From DASSFZ01 sp036514635 (GTDB lineage Bacteria > Chloroflexota > Anaerolineae > Fen-1058): a DNA stretch of 32,276 nucleotides. The notes under the pieces were generated by a model that was not told the DNA's origin, searched no databases, and saw only the letters and a program-made list of their open reading frames with translations. Both the position numbers and the translations under genes were made by a program. This document shows, in pieces, positions 22,905 through 29,802 of this stretch. Location of the stretch: NCBI GenBank assembly GCA_036514635.1, contig DATBWU010000199.1, positions 1 to 32,276 on the forward strand. Direction: 5' to 3'. How positions within the stretch are numbered: the stretch's first letter is position 1; each line of letters starts with the position of its first letter.

Positions 22905-24233
22905 CTATCGACCGCCCAACATTCTCAGCAGGCCCTTGCCACGCCCGCTGCCGATCTGCTTCATCATCTTCTGCATCTCGCGGAACTGGCGGGCCAACTG
23001 ATTCACATCCTGCACGGTCGTCCCGCTGCCGCGCGCGATGCGGCGCTTGCGCGATCCGTTCAGCAGGTCGGGGTTGCGCCGCTCGGCGATCGTCATCGAG
23101 CGAATGATCGCCTCGGTCTTTTTCAACTGCGACTCAGCCATATTCGGATCGACCTGCGCCGTCAATTGGCCCAACCCTGGAATCATGTCCAGAATCTGCG
23201 CCAGCGGGCCGAGCCTTTTCATTTGCTGCATCTGCTCGAGGAAATCCTCGAAATCAAACCGGGCCGAGATGAACTTTTCGGCGGCTTTCTGCGCCTGCTC
23301 CTGATCGAACGTCGCCTCCGCCTTCTCGATCAGGGTGAGCATGTCGCCCATGCCGAGAATGCGCGTCGCCATCCGGTCGGGATGGAACGGCTCCAGCGCG
23401 TCGGCCTTCTCGCCAATGCCCAGGAACTTGATCGGCACGCCGGTCACGGCGCGAATGCTGATCGCCGCGCCGCCGCGCGCATCACCGTCGGCCTTCGTCA
23501 GGATCAGCCCGGTCAACCCAACGCGCCGATGAAACTCCTCGGCGGTGCGCACCGCATCCTGGCCGGTCATCGCATCGGCGACGAGCATCACTTCGCGCGG
23601 CTGGACCGACTTCTTGATGGCCTCCAGCTCGGCCATCATCCGATCGTCGATCGCCAGTCGCCCGGCGGTGTCGAGGATCACAACGTCGAAGTTGTCCTGC
23701 CGCGCCAGCCGCAGCGCGTTCTCGCAAATCTTGACGGGGGGCGTCGCCGTGCCTTCGCTGTGGACGCGGATGCTCAACTGCTTGCCTAGCGTCTCGAGCT
23801 GAGCCACGGCAGCCGGCCGGTACGTGTCGGCGGCGACGAGCAGCGGTCGATGGCCGGTTCCCTGCAATCGGAGCGCGAGCTTCGCCGCCGTCGTCGTCTT
23901 GCCGGAACCCTGCAAGCCGACGAGCATGACAATGTGAGGAGCCGATCCGGTCAGATCGAGCGGGGCAGCCTGGCCTAGTGTCGCCAGCAGCTCCTCATGG
24001 ACGATTTTAACGACCTGCTGCCCCGGCGAGAGCGCCTTATGCACTCCCTCGCCGATGGCTTTCTCGCGCACCCGCGCGAGAAAATCCTTCACCACCTTGA
24101 AGTGGACGTCCGCTTCGAGCAGCGCCAGCCGCACCTCGCGCAGCGCCGCGTCGACATCGGCTTCGGTCAGCACGCCTTTGCGCGAGAGTTTCTGGAAAAC
24201 GGCGTTGAGCTTTTGGGTCAGGCTCTCGAACAT
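22905..24233 (-). CDS. ffh: Signal recognition particle protein Ffh
   Basis: 442 residues. N domain 1-90, then the GTPase G domain with GLQGSGKTTTAAKLA, DTYRPAAVAQL, DTAGR and TKADGDARGGAA, then the methionine-rich M domain (FEDFLEQMQQMKRLGPLAQI, RKRRIARGSG, REMQKMMKQIG). It binds 4.5S RNA and signal sequences for co-translational targeting to the membrane. It is the promoter-proximal gene of ffh-rpsP-khpA-rimM. AGGAAA lies three bases before the ATG, and a 12-bp hairpin sits 13 bases upstream in the leader. Confidence 0.97.
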   Translation of the reverse strand: MFESLTQKLNAVFQKLSRKGVLTEADVDAALREVRLALLEADVHFKVVKDFLARVREKAIGEGVHKALSPGQQVVKIVHEELLATLGQAAPLDLTGSAPHIVMLVGLQGSGKTTTAAKLALRLQGTGHRPLLVAADTYRPAAVAQLETLGKQLSIRVHSEGTATPPVKICENALRLARQDNFDVVILDTAGRLAIDDRMMAELEAIKKSVQPREVMLVADAMTGQDAVRTAEEFHRRVGLTGLILTKADGDARGGAAISIRAVTGVPIKFLGIGEKADALEPFHPDRMATRILGMGDMLTLIEKAEATFDQEQAQKAAEKFISARFDFEDFLEQMQQMKRLGPLAQILDMIPGLGQLTAQVDPNMAESQLKKTEAIIRSMTIAERRNPDLLNGSRKRRIARGSGTTVQDVNQLARQFREMQKMMKQIGSGRGKGLLRMLGGR

Positions 24234-24245
24234 CGGTTTCCTAAT

Positions 24246-24278
24246 AGACCCGTCGGGCCATTGAGACCCGACGGGTCT
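24246..24278. repeat. Hairpin in the ffh leader
   Basis: AGACCCGTCGGG (24246-24257) and CCCGACGGGTCT (24267-24278) form a perfect 12-bp stem with a nine-base loop, between the promoter and the ATG of ffh. Confidence 0.7.
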
Positions 24279-24289
24279 TGCGGACGGGG

Positions 24290-24318
24290 ATTGTAGCCGA
24301 ATGCGAGTGAATCGTCAA
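24290..24318 (-). promoter_or_regulatory. Predicted sigma-70 promoter of the ffh operon
   Basis: Minus strand: TTGACG (24318-24313), a 17-base spacer, TACAAT (24295-24290), about 57 bases upstream of ffh. It diverges from the rpmH promoter. Confidence 0.75.
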
Positions 24319-24333
24319 GACGGGCACACATCA

Positions 24334-24412
24334 GCCCCACTCCTCAACCCCTTGCCCCCTTCTCCTCTCGAACTCTGGAGAGGAGAAGGGGGTTGTGGGG
24401 ATGAGGTGGGGG
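24334..24412. repeat. Palindromic repeat between divergent promoters
   Basis: CCCCCTTCTCCTCTC (24355-24369) pairs perfectly with GAGAGGAGAAGGGGG (24378-24392), and the flanks extend the pairing (CCCCACTCCTCA.../...GATGAGGTGGGGG). It is a full-length relative of the copy inserted in the methyltransferase at about 5993-6035. Confidence 0.85.
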
Positions 24413-24422
24413 TTCCAATCAT

Positions 24423-24451
24423 TTGACCGCCGAAAACGCATCGGGTATAAT
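24423..24451 (+). promoter_or_regulatory. Strong sigma-70 promoter of the rpmH operon
   Basis: TTGACC (24423-24428), a 17-base spacer and a perfect TATAAT (24446-24451). The leader to rpmH is about 81 bases. Confidence 0.85.
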
Positions 24452-24490
24452 GTGCGCCACATCGTTGGTCGACAATCAACGACACTTTCG

Positions 24491-24513
24491 GCAAGGGCGC
24501 AGGTTGCCCTTGC
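24491..24513 (+). promoter_or_regulatory. Structured rpmH leader
   Basis: GCAAGGGC (24491-24498) and GCCCTTGC (24506-24513) form a perfect 8-bp hairpin. A second stem, TCGTTG/CAACGA, lies just before it. The ribosome binding site GAGGAAA follows, free of the stem. It may be a stability or regulatory element. Confidence 0.5.
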
Positions 24514-24538
24514 ACGTTGTAACAGAGGAAAAGACTCG

Positions 24539-24712
24539 ATGACGGTTCGAACCTATCAGCCCCGCAAGCGACACCGCCTGAAGACACACGGCTTCCGATC
24601 CCGCATGGCGACGAAGGGCGGGCGCAAGGTGATCAAGGCGCGCCGCGCGAAGGGCCGCCACGCGCTCGCGCTGAAGCCGCGCCTGGCTAAGCGAATTAAC
24701 TGGAAGCAATAG
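24539..24712 (+). CDS. rpmH: 50S ribosomal protein L34
   Basis: 57 residues from ATG 24539, preceded by AGAGGAAAAGACTCG. RTYQPRKRHRLKTHGFRSRM and GRKVIKARRAKGRHAL are diagnostic of L34. The tail (ALKPRLAKRINWKQ) makes it slightly longer than the usual 44-50 residues. It heads the conserved rpmH-rnpA-yidD-yidC-jag block, classically found near the chromosomal origin. Seven bases separate it from rnpA. Confidence 0.96.
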   Translation: MTVRTYQPRKRHRLKTHGFRSRMATKGGRKVIKARRAKGRHALALKPRLAKRINWKQ

Positions 24713-24719
24713 GTCGACC

Positions 24720-25070
24720 ATGCGCGTGCGGCGCTTGACCTCAACAGCGGATTTCGATCGCGTCCGCAGCCAGGGTCAGGCATACGCCACCGCACTGTTT
24801 GTAGCGATCGCTGCGCGCGGACTAGACGGCCCGGCGCGGATCGGTGTGGCGGCTGGCAAGAAAGTGGGGGGTGCGGTTCAGCGCAATCGAGCCAAGCGCC
24901 TGCTGCGCGAGGGTATTCGCCCGCTGTATCCGTCACTCGCGCCGCGTTGGGACGTGCTTCTGCTGGCGCGCAATCCGATCCTTGAGGTGAAATCGACGCA
25001 AGTCACGCCCAGGCTCCAACAGGCGCTGCGCAAGTTGAACGTGATCGCACCGGCCGACGATGAAGAGTAA
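24720..25070 (+). CDS. rnpA: Ribonuclease P protein component
   Basis: 116 residues. RLTSTADFDRVRSQGQAYAT at the start and the signature RIGVAAGKKVGGAVQRNRAKRLLRE are diagnostic. It assists the RNase P RNA in maturing tRNA 5' ends. It is co-transcribed with rpmH and followed by yidD after six bases. Confidence 0.95.
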   Translation: MRVRRLTSTADFDRVRSQGQAYATALFVAIAARGLDGPARIGVAAGKKVGGAVQRNRAKRLLREGIRPLYPSLAPRWDVLLLARNPILEVKSTQVTPRLQQALRKLNVIAPADDEE

Positions 25071-25076
25071 CACAAG

Positions 25077-25286
25077 ATGAAGTATGTCGCACTCGGCCTG
25101 ATTCGATTGTGGCAGGTGACGTTCGCCAAGGCATTGCCGCCGGTGTGCCGGTTCACGCCGTCGTGCTCACACTACGGCTACGAAGCGATTTCAAAATACG
25201 GGTTCATCAAAGGGGGCTGGCTGACGGTGAAGCGCGTCGCGCGCTGCCACCCCATGCATCCCGGAGGATACGATCCGGTCCCCTAA
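25077..25286 (+). CDS. yidD: Membrane protein insertion efficiency factor YidD
   Basis: 69 residues. IRLWQVTFAKALPPVCRFTP, SCSHYGYEAI, KGGWLTVKRVARCHPMHPGG and YDPVP are the complete YidD signature, with the three conserved Cys. It is a small peripheral membrane protein that helps YidC-dependent insertion. Position after rnpA is the conserved one, but the next gene is not yidC. Confidence 0.95.
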   Translation: MKYVALGLIRLWQVTFAKALPPVCRFTPSCSHYGYEAISKYGFIKGGWLTVKRVARCHPMHPGGYDPVP

Positions 25287-25299
25287 TTCAAGGAGTGCA

Positions 25300-26535
25300 T
25301 TGAAGACACATCTCACCCGGCGATGGGCGTCCATCGCCGTCATCGTGTTTGCGGCTGGATTGATCACGGCGTGCGGCGGCGCGGCGGCCCCCACTTCGTG
25401 GTCGGGCATCGTCGTCTCCGGTCAAACGGCTTACCTGACCTCAACCGATCGGATCTACGCGATCGACATCGAGCCGACGACCAACGACTTGCAGCGACAA
25501 AAGTGGACTTATCCGCCGGCGAACCAGAGCACGGCGGTGACTTTTCACGGGCAGCCATTCCTGGCGGAAGACGGCACTTTGTACGCCGGCACCGATAGTT
25601 TTACCGGGCAAGGCAACTTCGTCGTCGCGCTCGACACGAATCTGATCATCGATTCCGGCGACGCGACGAACCCGGCGAAGACGGTCAACACCCAGTGGCG
25701 TTATCCAGGCGGCGAGAACGCGCCTTCGTTGGGCAGCCTCTTCGATGGCGTGGCGAGCGATGGCAAGTCGATCTTCGTCGCGACGAGCGACGGGCACGTG
25801 CTGTCGCTGGATGCAATGCCCCAATCGCAATTCGGCCAGGTGAACTGGGTGTTCACCGCCACGCAGCGGACCTGGTCGGCCCCGGTGATCAGCGGAACCA
25901 CGGTCTATTTCACTTCGCAGGATCACAACCTGTACGCGCTGGATGCCGCCACGGGCCGATCGAGATGGGCACAACCGTTCAAGGCCAGCGGGCTGCTGGC
26001 CGGCTCGCCGACCGTCTATGGCGATACCGTGTACGTCGGCGCGTTCGATCAGAAACTGTACGCCGTCGACGCCGCAACCGGCCAGGGGAAGTGGGAGTTC
26101 CCGACTCAAGGCTGGCTGTGGGACGGCCCGGCGGTCTTCGAGGATATACTTTACTTCGGCGATCTGAGTGGATACCTGTATGCCGTGAAACTGGACGGAA
26201 CGGCGGCCTGGGATCAGCCGCTCAAGCTCGAAGGGATGATTCGGGCCAGACCGCTGGTCACAGACGATCGCCTGTATGTGCCCACGGGAGCGCCCCGGTT
26301 GTACGCACTGGATCGAGCCACGCGGAATATCCTGTGGACGTTTCCGGCCGTCTTGCCGGACGGCAGACAGGTTCCACCTTTGCAGAGTGGCGAATCGTTC
26401 CTGACCACGCCTGTGCTGATCGACGACTATCTATTGCTCGCGCCGCTACCGGCGGGCGCATCGCCCGTGCGGCTCTATTCGATCAACGCCACATCCGGCA
26501 ACATGGAATGGCTATTCCCGCCTCGGGCGCAGTAG
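25300..26535 (+). CDS. PQQ-like beta-propeller lipoprotein in the yidC operon
   Basis: 411 residues from TTG 25300, with AAGGAG four bases upstream. A lipoprotein signal peptide ends in the lipobox LITAC (Cys25). The rest consists of beta-propeller blades: LYALDAATGRSRW, LYAVDAATGQGKWEF, LYAVKLDGTAAW, LYALDRATRNILWTF and LYSINATSGNMEWLF, each ending in the Trp-docking pattern of PQQ/BamB-like propellers. Catalytic metal residues of quinoprotein dehydrogenases are not evident, so a scaffolding or binding role on the outer face of the membrane is more likely than an enzyme. It lies 13 bases after yidD and 16 before yidC, in one operon. Confidence 0.85.
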   Translation: MKTHLTRRWASIAVIVFAAGLITACGGAAAPTSWSGIVVSGQTAYLTSTDRIYAIDIEPTTNDLQRQKWTYPPANQSTAVTFHGQPFLAEDGTLYAGTDSFTGQGNFVVALDTNLIIDSGDATNPAKTVNTQWRYPGGENAPSLGSLFDGVASDGKSIFVATSDGHVLSLDAMPQSQFGQVNWVFTATQRTWSAPVISGTTVYFTSQDHNLYALDAATGRSRWAQPFKASGLLAGSPTVYGDTVYVGAFDQKLYAVDAATGQGKWEFPTQGWLWDGPAVFEDILYFGDLSGYLYAVKLDGTAAWDQPLKLEGMIRARPLVTDDRLYVPTGAPRLYALDRATRNILWTFPAVLPDGRQVPPLQSGESFLTTPVLIDDYLLLAPLPAGASPVRLYSINATSGNMEWLFPPRAQ

Positions 26536-26551
26536 CCCCAAGAGGTATGAC

Positions 26552-27301
26552 ATGGACTTTCTGATCACACCGCTCGTCAATTTGCTGCTTCTGCTCTACA
26601 GCGTCCTGGGCAATAGCTTCCCGCTGGCGCTGATCGTCCTGACGATCTTGCTGCGCGTGGTCACGCTGCCCCTGACGCTGCCGCAACAACGCTCGATGCG
26701 CAAGATGAGCGAGATTCAGCCGTTGATGAAAGAGATACAGAAGAAGTACGCGGGCAACCGGGAAAAACTGACGCAGGAACAGATGAAGTTGTACCGCGAG
26801 TACGGCGTCAACCCGCTCGGCGGCTGCCTGCCGTTGATTCTGCAACTGTTCATCATGATCGCGTTCTACCAGGCCATCGTCGGCGCGCTGGCGTTGAACC
26901 CGCTGCAGCTCATGTCGCTCTCGCAGCGCGTCGGCTCGAACATCGCGCCGTTGCTGCCGATCAACAGCCAGTTCCTGTGGCTCGATCTCGGCCAGCCCGA
27001 CCCGTATTTTATCCTGCCGATCCTGGTCGTCGTGACGACCTACTTGCAGCAGAAGCTCATGACACCGCCCAATGCCGATCCAACGGCGGCGGCCACGTCT
27101 CGCCAGATGAACATCATGATGCCGCTGCTCTTCGGCTGGTTCGCCATGCAGTACTCGTCGGGGTTGAGCATTTACTTCATCATCACCAACATCATCGGCG
27201 TTGTGCAGTACTCGTTTATCGGTCGCAGGCTGACCCCGGCCACGGCGACGGCCGCCGGTAAACCGGTGCCCGCGAAGGGCAGGCCGATTGTAAAAAAGTG
27301 A
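26552..27301 (+). CDS. yidC: Membrane protein insertase YidC/Oxa1
   Basis: 249 residues. Five hydrophobic segments are visible. The conserved Arg of the first core helix is in LTILLRVVTLPLTLPQQRSM. The cytoplasmic helical hairpin is MRKMSEIQPLMKEIQKKYAGN, and GVNPLGGCLPLILQLFIMIAFY is the signature second helix. There is no large periplasmic domain, as in monoderm or Gram-positive-like lineages. PADPTAAATSRQMNIMMPLLFGWFA is also typical. A ribosome binding site (GAGGTATGAC) precedes the ATG. It works with SRP/Ffh and YidD, both encoded here. Confidence 0.95.
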   Translation: MDFLITPLVNLLLLLYSVLGNSFPLALIVLTILLRVVTLPLTLPQQRSMRKMSEIQPLMKEIQKKYAGNREKLTQEQMKLYREYGVNPLGGCLPLILQLFIMIAFYQAIVGALALNPLQLMSLSQRVGSNIAPLLPINSQFLWLDLGQPDPYFILPILVVVTTYLQQKLMTPPNADPTAAATSRQMNIMMPLLFGWFAMQYSSGLSIYFIITNIIGVVQYSFIGRRLTPATATAAGKPVPAKGRPIVKK

Positions 27302-27316
27302 CCAACGGAGACAGCC

Positions 27317-28039
27317 GTGGAATCACCACAGTCGATTGAAGCCATCGGTGTGACGGTGGAAGAGGCGATCGGTCGTGGGCTGGACGCGCTGAACGCAACG
27401 CGCCATCAGGTCAGCGTGGATGTGATCGATCCGGGCGGGGGCAAGAACATGGCGCGCGTCCGCGTCACCTTGCGGCCTCAGCCGGAGGAGCCCGAGTCGG
27501 CTATCGCGGAAGCACCCGGCGAGCCTGCGACGGCGTTGACGGACGACGAGATGCAGGTGGCACGCGAGGTGCTTCTGCAATTGTTGAAGCACATGCGGGT
27601 GCGCGCGCACGTCGACGTGCACCGGGCTGTACCCGAAGACGAGTTGGATCAGAACACCCAGGGTGGCCCACCGCTGGTGCTCGACATCAAAGGCGACGAC
27701 CTGGGTGTCTTGATCGGGCGTCGCGGCGAGACGCTGCGCGATCTGCAATACATAGCCCGCGCGATCGTCAGCAAGCAAGTGGGCCGCAACATCAACCTGG
27801 TTGTGGATGTGGAAGGCTACAAGCACCGCCGCGAGCAGGCGCTGCGCCAGTTGGCCGCGCGCATGGCCGAGCGCGTCACGACCACGCGCCGGCCTATCGC
27901 CCTGGAACCGATGCCGGCCAACGAGCGGCGCATCATTCACCTGGCGCTGCGCAACCACCCCACGGTCACCACGCAGAGTGTGGGATACGGCGAGAACCGC
28001 AAGGTTACGCTCGTGCTCAAGGGACGCGGCGAATCGTAA
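27317..28039 (+). CDS. jag: RNA-binding protein Jag/KhpB (EloR)
   Basis: 240 residues from GTG 27317, after CGGAGACAGCC. The Jag_N domain (IEAIGVTVEEAIGRGLDAL) comes first, then an acidic linker, a KH domain with GVLIGRRGETLRDLQYIARAI, and a C-terminal R3H domain (NERRIIHLALRNHP, with Arg and His three residues apart). It binds RNA, and in other bacteria pairs with KhpA (present at 22115-22342) to control cell elongation. It ends the rpmH operon; a terminator-like hairpin follows. Confidence 0.94.
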   Translation: MESPQSIEAIGVTVEEAIGRGLDALNATRHQVSVDVIDPGGGKNMARVRVTLRPQPEEPESAIAEAPGEPATALTDDEMQVAREVLLQLLKHMRVRAHVDVHRAVPEDELDQNTQGGPPLVLDIKGDDLGVLIGRRGETLRDLQYIARAIVSKQVGRNINLVVDVEGYKHRREQALRQLAARMAERVTTTRRPIALEPMPANERRIIHLALRNHPTVTTQSVGYGENRKVTLVLKGRGES

Positions 28040-28065
28040 CGTTACACCTGCACGGTCCTGAAAGA

Positions 28066-28099
28066 GAAACCGGGTTTCTTGGAGAAGCCCGGTTTCTTT
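28066..28099 (+). terminator. Terminator-like hairpin after jag (GAAACC repeat family)
   Basis: GAAACCGGG (28066-28074) and CCCGGTTTC (28088-28096) followed by TTTCTTTG. It separates the rpmH operon from the pfkB-par operon. It belongs to the same repeat family as 21506-21534. Confidence 0.72.
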
Positions 28100-28101
28100 C
28101 T

Positions 28102-28129
28102 TTGAGAAACCAGCGTTCTTTGCTAAAAT
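28102..28129 (+). promoter_or_regulatory. Predicted promoter of the pfkB-parA-parB operon
   Basis: TTGAGA (28102-28107), a 16-base spacer and TAAAAT (28124-28129). The ATG at 28139 is only nine bases after the -10 box, so the leader would be a few bases long. An AGGA lies four bases before the ATG. Confidence 0.6.
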
Positions 28130-28138
28130 CAGGATCGC

Positions 28139-28990
28139 ATGCGCTATCTTGCCATCGGGCATATCTGCCAGGATGTCCTGCCGAGCGGTCGCGCGCTGGG
28201 CGGCACGGTCACCTACTCGACGCTGACCGCCCGCGCGCTGGGCTGGACAGCCCTGGCCGTCACGCGCGCTCACCCACGCCTCGATCTGTCATTGCTGCGC
28301 GACGTGGAGTGTATATGCATACCGGACGAAGTGACCACGACCTTTGAAAACATCTATCGAGAGCCGGGGCGCGTCCAGGTGCTTCGCGCGGCAGCCGGGC
28401 CGATCCGACGCGGCGATATTCCGCCGGAGTTCCGCAACGCCGACGTGATCCACCTCGCGCCGGTGGCCCGCGAGATCGATCCGGAGTTGGCACAGGCATT
28501 CACCGGCACGTTCATCGGCGTGACGCCGCAAGGCTGGCTCCGGCGATGGGATGCCAGCGGGCATGTATCGCCGCGCGACTGGAGCGAAGCCGGCGCGATT
28601 CTTCCACACGCGGATGCGATCGTGCTCAGCATCGACGATGTCGGCGGCGACTGGGCGCGGATCGAGCGTTGGGCGGAGATCGCGCGCGTGCTGGTCGTCA
28701 CGCAGGCCCGCGAGGGTTGCACGGTTTACACACGCGGTCGCTCGATGCGTGTCCCGGCACCGGCCGTCGTCGAAGTCGATCCGACCGGCGCGGGCGACAT
28801 TTTCGCGGCGGCCTTCTTCGCGCACCTGCGCACGACCGGCGATCCGCTCGACGCAGCGCGCTTTGCGAACTGCATCGCCGCGCATTCCGTAACGCGGCGC
28901 GGCGTGGAAGGCGTCCCGACTATCCGGGAAGTGAAGGATTGCGAAGGTGACCAGCACTCCGCAGGCGCCGGTCACCTAACACCGATATGA
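28139..28990 (+). CDS. PfkB-family carbohydrate kinase
   Basis: 283 residues. N-terminal GG at 21-22 (GRALGGTVTYSTLTARALG) is the substrate-binding signature, and VEVDPTGAGDIFAAAFFAHL (211-230) is the ATP/anion-hole signature with catalytic Asp220. The family phosphorylates sugars or nucleosides; the substrate is unknown. Residues about 269-280 (GDQHSAGAGHLT) are the translation of a degenerate palindromic repeat. The stop overlaps the parA start as ATGA, so the repeat forms the gene junction. It is the first gene of the segregation operon. Confidence 0.85.
   Translation: MRYLAIGHICQDVLPSGRALGGTVTYSTLTARALGWTALAVTRAHPRLDLSLLRDVECICIPDEVTTTFENIYREPGRVQVLRAAAGPIRRGDIPPEFRNADVIHLAPVAREIDPELAQAFTGTFIGVTPQGWLRRWDASGHVSPRDWSEAGAILPHADAIVLSIDDVGGDWARIERWAEIARVLVVTQAREGCTVYTRGRSMRVPAPAVVEVDPTGAGDIFAAAFFAHLRTTGDPLDAARFANCIAAHSVTRRGVEGVPTIREVKDCEGDQHSAGAGHLTPI
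28945..28977. repeat. Degenerate GTGACC/GGTCACC palindrome at the pfkB-parA junction
   Basis: AGGTGACC (28945-28952) and GGTCACCT (28970-28977) are inverted around a 17-base centre. The same family appears in full form at 6379-6440. It is translated as the C-terminal tail of the kinase. Confidence 0.65.
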
Positions 28991-29769
28991 CTTACATCTA
29001 CGCATTCGCAAATCAAAAAGGCGGTGTCGGCAAAACCACGAGCGCGGTCAACCTGGGCGCTTACCTCGCCGCCAAAGACAGGCGCGTGTTGCTGGTCGAT
29101 CTCGATCCGCAGGCGAACGCCACGTCGTCGCTCGGCGTCGATCGGCAGGCCGTGCCGCTCTCCACCTACGACGCGGTGATTGACGAGACTCCCCTGTCCG
29201 ATGTGATCCAGTTGACCAAGCGCGTGCGGCTTGACCTGGTTCCATCGGCGGCGGCATTGTCCGGCGCGGAAGTCGAGCTGGTGCCTCTGCCCGATCGCGA
29301 GCGGCGACTGAAGCACGCGGTCGAGGCAGTGGTCGCCAATTACGACTACGTCCTGATCGATTGCCCACCGTCACTGGGACTGCTCACCGTCAACGGCCTG
29401 GTCGCCGCGCAGGGCGTAATCGTCCCGGTGCAGTGCGAGTACCTGGCGCTGGAAGGGTTGAGCCGCCTGATGCAGACGATCGGCATCGTGCGCCGATCGC
29501 TGAATCCCCGGCTGACGGTGCGCGGCATGTTGATGACGATGTTCGACGCGCGCGCGCGGCTGTCGCAGCAGGTGGTCGACGAGGTGCGCAAGCACTTTGC
29601 CGATCGCGTGTTCAACACCGTGATCCCGCGCAGCGTGCGCCTCGGCGAAGCGCCGTCGTATGGCGAACCAATCTTGTCCTACGCGCCGTCGTCGCCGGGC
29701 GGCCTGGCCTACGCGCGGCTGGCGGACGAACTGCTGTTGGGAGACAATGGACAAAAGAGCGCGATGTAA
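28987..29769 (+). CDS. parA: Chromosome-partitioning ATPase ParA/Soj
   Basis: 260 residues. The deviant Walker A box is KGGVGKTTS (11-19) with the signature Lys11; VLLVDLDPQANATSSLG and YDYVLIDCPPSLGLLT are Walker A' and B. There is no N-terminal helix-turn-helix, so it is the short chromosomal Soj type that binds DNA non-specifically as an ATP dimer. It overlaps the kinase gene by four bases. Unusually, parB does not follow directly: a membrane protein gene starts 33 bases downstream. Confidence 0.96.
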   Translation: MTYIYAFANQKGGVGKTTSAVNLGAYLAAKDRRVLLVDLDPQANATSSLGVDRQAVPLSTYDAVIDETPLSDVIQLTKRVRLDLVPSAAALSGAEVELVPLPDRERRLKHAVEAVVANYDYVLIDCPPSLGLLTVNGLVAAQGVIVPVQCEYLALEGLSRLMQTIGIVRRSLNPRLTVRGMLMTMFDARARLSQQVVDEVRKHFADRVFNTVIPRSVRLGEAPSYGEPILSYAPSSPGGLAYARLADELLLGDNGQKSAM

Positions 29770-29802
29770 TCGACGGTCCGCGAGCAGGTAAGGAGGGCAA
29801 CC

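Noticed and set aside
24234..24538. SRP RNA, tRNA or other structured RNA near ffh/rpmH
   Set aside because: The gap is explained by a leader hairpin, two promoters and a palindromic repeat. No T-loop or SRP Alu/S-domain motifs were seen here or elsewhere in the window.
28040..29000. Possible parS near the par operon
   Set aside because: No match to the TGTTTCACGTGAAACA-type consensus was recognised; the GTGACC palindrome is a dispersed repeat.
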